The position numbers were made by a program, and so were the translations under genes. Positions 62,794 to 64,000 of a DNA stretch of 64,000 nucleotides are shown here, piece by piece. How positions within the stretch are numbered: position 1 is the first letter of the stretch; each line of letters begins with the position of its first letter. The DNA is from Pseudomonadales bacterium. Lineage in GTDB: Bacteria; Pseudomonadota; Gammaproteobacteria; Pseudomonadales; IMCC2047. The stretch spans positions 1,702,501 to 1,766,500 of the forward strand of contig JACKNY010000001.1 in assembly GCA_024234615.1 (NCBI GenBank), in the 5' to 3' direction. The notes under the pieces were generated by a model that ran no database searches, was not told the DNA's origin, and saw only the letters and a program-made list of their open reading frames with translations.

Positions 62794-63114
62794 ATGTCTA
62801 AGCTAAAGGTTCCCACAGATAAAGAAGGTTACCTTAAACATCTCAGTGATTGGTCTGAAACCGCCGCTTGCGTAATCGCGCAAGAAGAAGGCATTGATCT
62901 CAGCGTCGAACACTGGGACATCATTTGGCTGCTGCGCGATGTCTATCAAGAATACCAGCACACCCCTGTGACACGGGTTTTCGTTAAATTGATGGCAGAA
63001 AAATTGGGGCCGGATAAGGGCCGCAGTATCTATCTACTACGTCTATTCCCCGAAACCCCAATGCGCAAAGCCTGTAAAATAGCTGGTTTACCAAAACCGA
63101 CTAATTGTATTTAG
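62794..63114 (+). CDS. tusE: Sulfur-relay protein TusE (DsrC family)
   Basis: The 106-residue protein has the DsrC fold and ends KACKIAGLPKPTNCI, with the essential penultimate Cys of the flexible C-terminal arm. The second conserved Cys of dissimilatory DsrC is not in its usual place, fitting a TusE role in tRNA thiolation by MnmA. It lies 18 bases after tusB and is convergent with serS, one base apart. Confidence 0.93.
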   Translation: MSKLKVPTDKEGYLKHLSDWSETAACVIAQEEGIDLSVEHWDIIWLLRDVYQEYQHTPVTRVFVKLMAEKLGPDKGRSIYLLRLFPETPMRKACKIAGLPKPTNCI

Positions 63115-63115
63115 G

Positions 63116-64000
63116 CTAAGCGTTAATTACCTTGAGCCCACCCATATAGGGCTGCAACGCATCAGGAACAACAATACTGCCATCAGCCTGCTGGTAATTT
63201 TCCATAACCGCGACCAATGTTCTACCAACCGCCAAACCCGAGCCGTTGATGGTATGCAATAATTCCGGTTTTCCAGTTTCCGGATTACGCCAACGCGCCT
63301 GCATACGTCGTGCTTGGAAATCCAAAAAATTACTACAGGATGAAATTTCGCGGTATTTTTGCTGACCGGGTAACCAAACTTCCAAGTCGTAGGTTTTGGT
63401 TGCTGAAAATCCCAGATCTCCACCACAAAGGTTCACTAACCGATAGGGTAATTTAAGCTTTTGTAGTATGGCTTCCGCATTGCCGGTTAATGCTTCTAGT
63501 GCGGCCATAGAATCACTCGGTTTAACCATCTGCACCAGTTCTACTTTTTCAAACTGGTGCTGGCGAATCATGCCACGAGTATCTCGACCATAGCTGCCAG
63601 CTTCGCTGCGAAAACAGGGGGTATGGGCGACAAACTTCAACGGTAATTGTTGCGCGTCAAGAATTTCATCCCGCACCATGTTCGTGACAGGCACTTCGGC
63701 GGTTGGAATCAGATACCAATCCTGCTCATGGCTGACTTTAAAAAGGTCTTCTTCGAACTTCGGCAATTGGCCGGTGCCACGTAAACTATCTGCATTAACG
63801 ATATAGGGTACGTAGATTTCTTGGTAACCATGCTCCTGAGTGTGGGTATCCAACATCAGTTGTATTAAAGCACGATGCATTCTGGCGATAGCACCCTGCA
63901 TGGTAACAAATCGAGCGCCGGTAATTTTCGTCGCTACCTCAAAGTTAACGCCACCCAGCGCGGTAGATAGATCAACATGATCCTTGGGCTCAAAATCAAA
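63116..64000 (-). CDS. serS: Serine-tRNA ligase (C-terminal part, cut by window edge)
   Basis: The C-terminal 294 residues of the class II enzyme are present, and the frame continues past the right edge. The class II motifs are visible: YQEIYVPYIVNADSLRGTGQ, the FRSEAGSYGRDTRGMIRQHQ motif 2 and GLAVGRTLVAVMENYQ motif 3. The protein lacks only its N-terminal coiled-coil region within the window. An internal Met at 63901 should not be taken as the start, since the frame before it reads LSTALGGVNFEVATKITGAR, typical of SerS. Confidence 0.95.
   Translation of the reverse strand, partial: FDFEPKDHVDLSTALGGVNFEVATKITGARFVTMQGAIARMHRALIQLMLDTHTQEHGYQEIYVPYIVNADSLRGTGQLPKFEEDLFKVSHEQDWYLIPTAEVPVTNMVRDEILDAQQLPLKFVAHTPCFRSEAGSYGRDTRGMIRQHQFEKVELVQMVKPSDSMAALEALTGNAEAILQKLKLPYRLVNLCGGDLGFSATKTYDLEVWLPGQQKYREISSCSNFLDFQARRMQARWRNPETGKPELLHTINGSGLAVGRTLVAVMENYQQADGSIVVPDALQPYMGGLKVINA

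Overview
This 64 kb window looks like chromosome of a free-living, probably marine, aerobic gammaproteobacterium. The genes point to the Cellvibrionales/Spongiibacter-type neighbourhood: a GntR-prpB-prpC-acnD-prpF methylcitrate operon, a paa phenylacetyl-CoA operon, the serS / tusDCBE / yccA / tRNA-Ser order also known from Pseudomonas, and tandem small WYFLTRES-type proteins. That placement is inferred from gene content only. Coding density is high, with a single insertion sequence and one clear pseudogene.

Layout. 1-9.5 kb: the start of a circularly permuted ATP-grasp gene and a divergent DUF2126 transglutaminase, with a decayed carboxyethylornithine-synthase-like gene between them; then an M50 membrane protease, a SulP permease, a DUF3820 protein and RecQ. 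9.7-16.5 kb: the methylcitrate operon for propionyl-CoA, led by a FadR/FCD-type GntR regulator whose sigma70-like promoter carries two TGTCGACA palindromes. 16.6-20.4 kb: NrtS, a universal stress protein, two tandem 82-residue paralogues and a YejM-like membrane sulfatase-fold protein. 20.5-28.2 kb: YgiQ, a parvulin, RraA, PEP synthase with its divergent regulator PpsR, an MBL-fold hydrolase and an amphi-Trp protein.

28.4-46.4 kb is the main metabolic island. A leftward operon paaZ-G-I-J-A-B-C-D-E-X plus a FadB-like bifunctional enzyme encodes phenylacetyl-CoA epoxidation, ring opening and beta-oxidation. paaK is divergent. An Lrp regulator is followed by a fused indolepyruvate:ferredoxin oxidoreductase and paaY. 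Together these would turn phenylalanine-derived arylpyruvates, or free phenylacetate, into acetyl-CoA and succinyl-CoA; the methylcitrate operon handles propionyl-CoA.

46.5-58.1 kb holds ion transporters (CaCA, CorA, MscS), small conserved proteins, a GAF-GGDEF protein with a broken active site but intact I-site, a complete IS3-family element with a 4-bp target duplication, and several unrecognised secreted or membrane proteins. 58.3-64 kb has a Fur-box-controlled cytochrome c-FTR1 iron permease, tRNA-Ser(UGA) with a strong promoter and terminator, yccA, tusDCBE and the 3' part of serS.

I did not find a CRISPR array, phage, or clearly new multi-gene defence system. The most worthwhile leads are the GAF-degenerate GGDEF protein as a likely c-di-GMP receptor, the prp operator pair, the Fur-controlled cytochrome-FTR1 fusion, the arylpyruvate-to-paa gene set and the tandem WYFLTRES paralogues.
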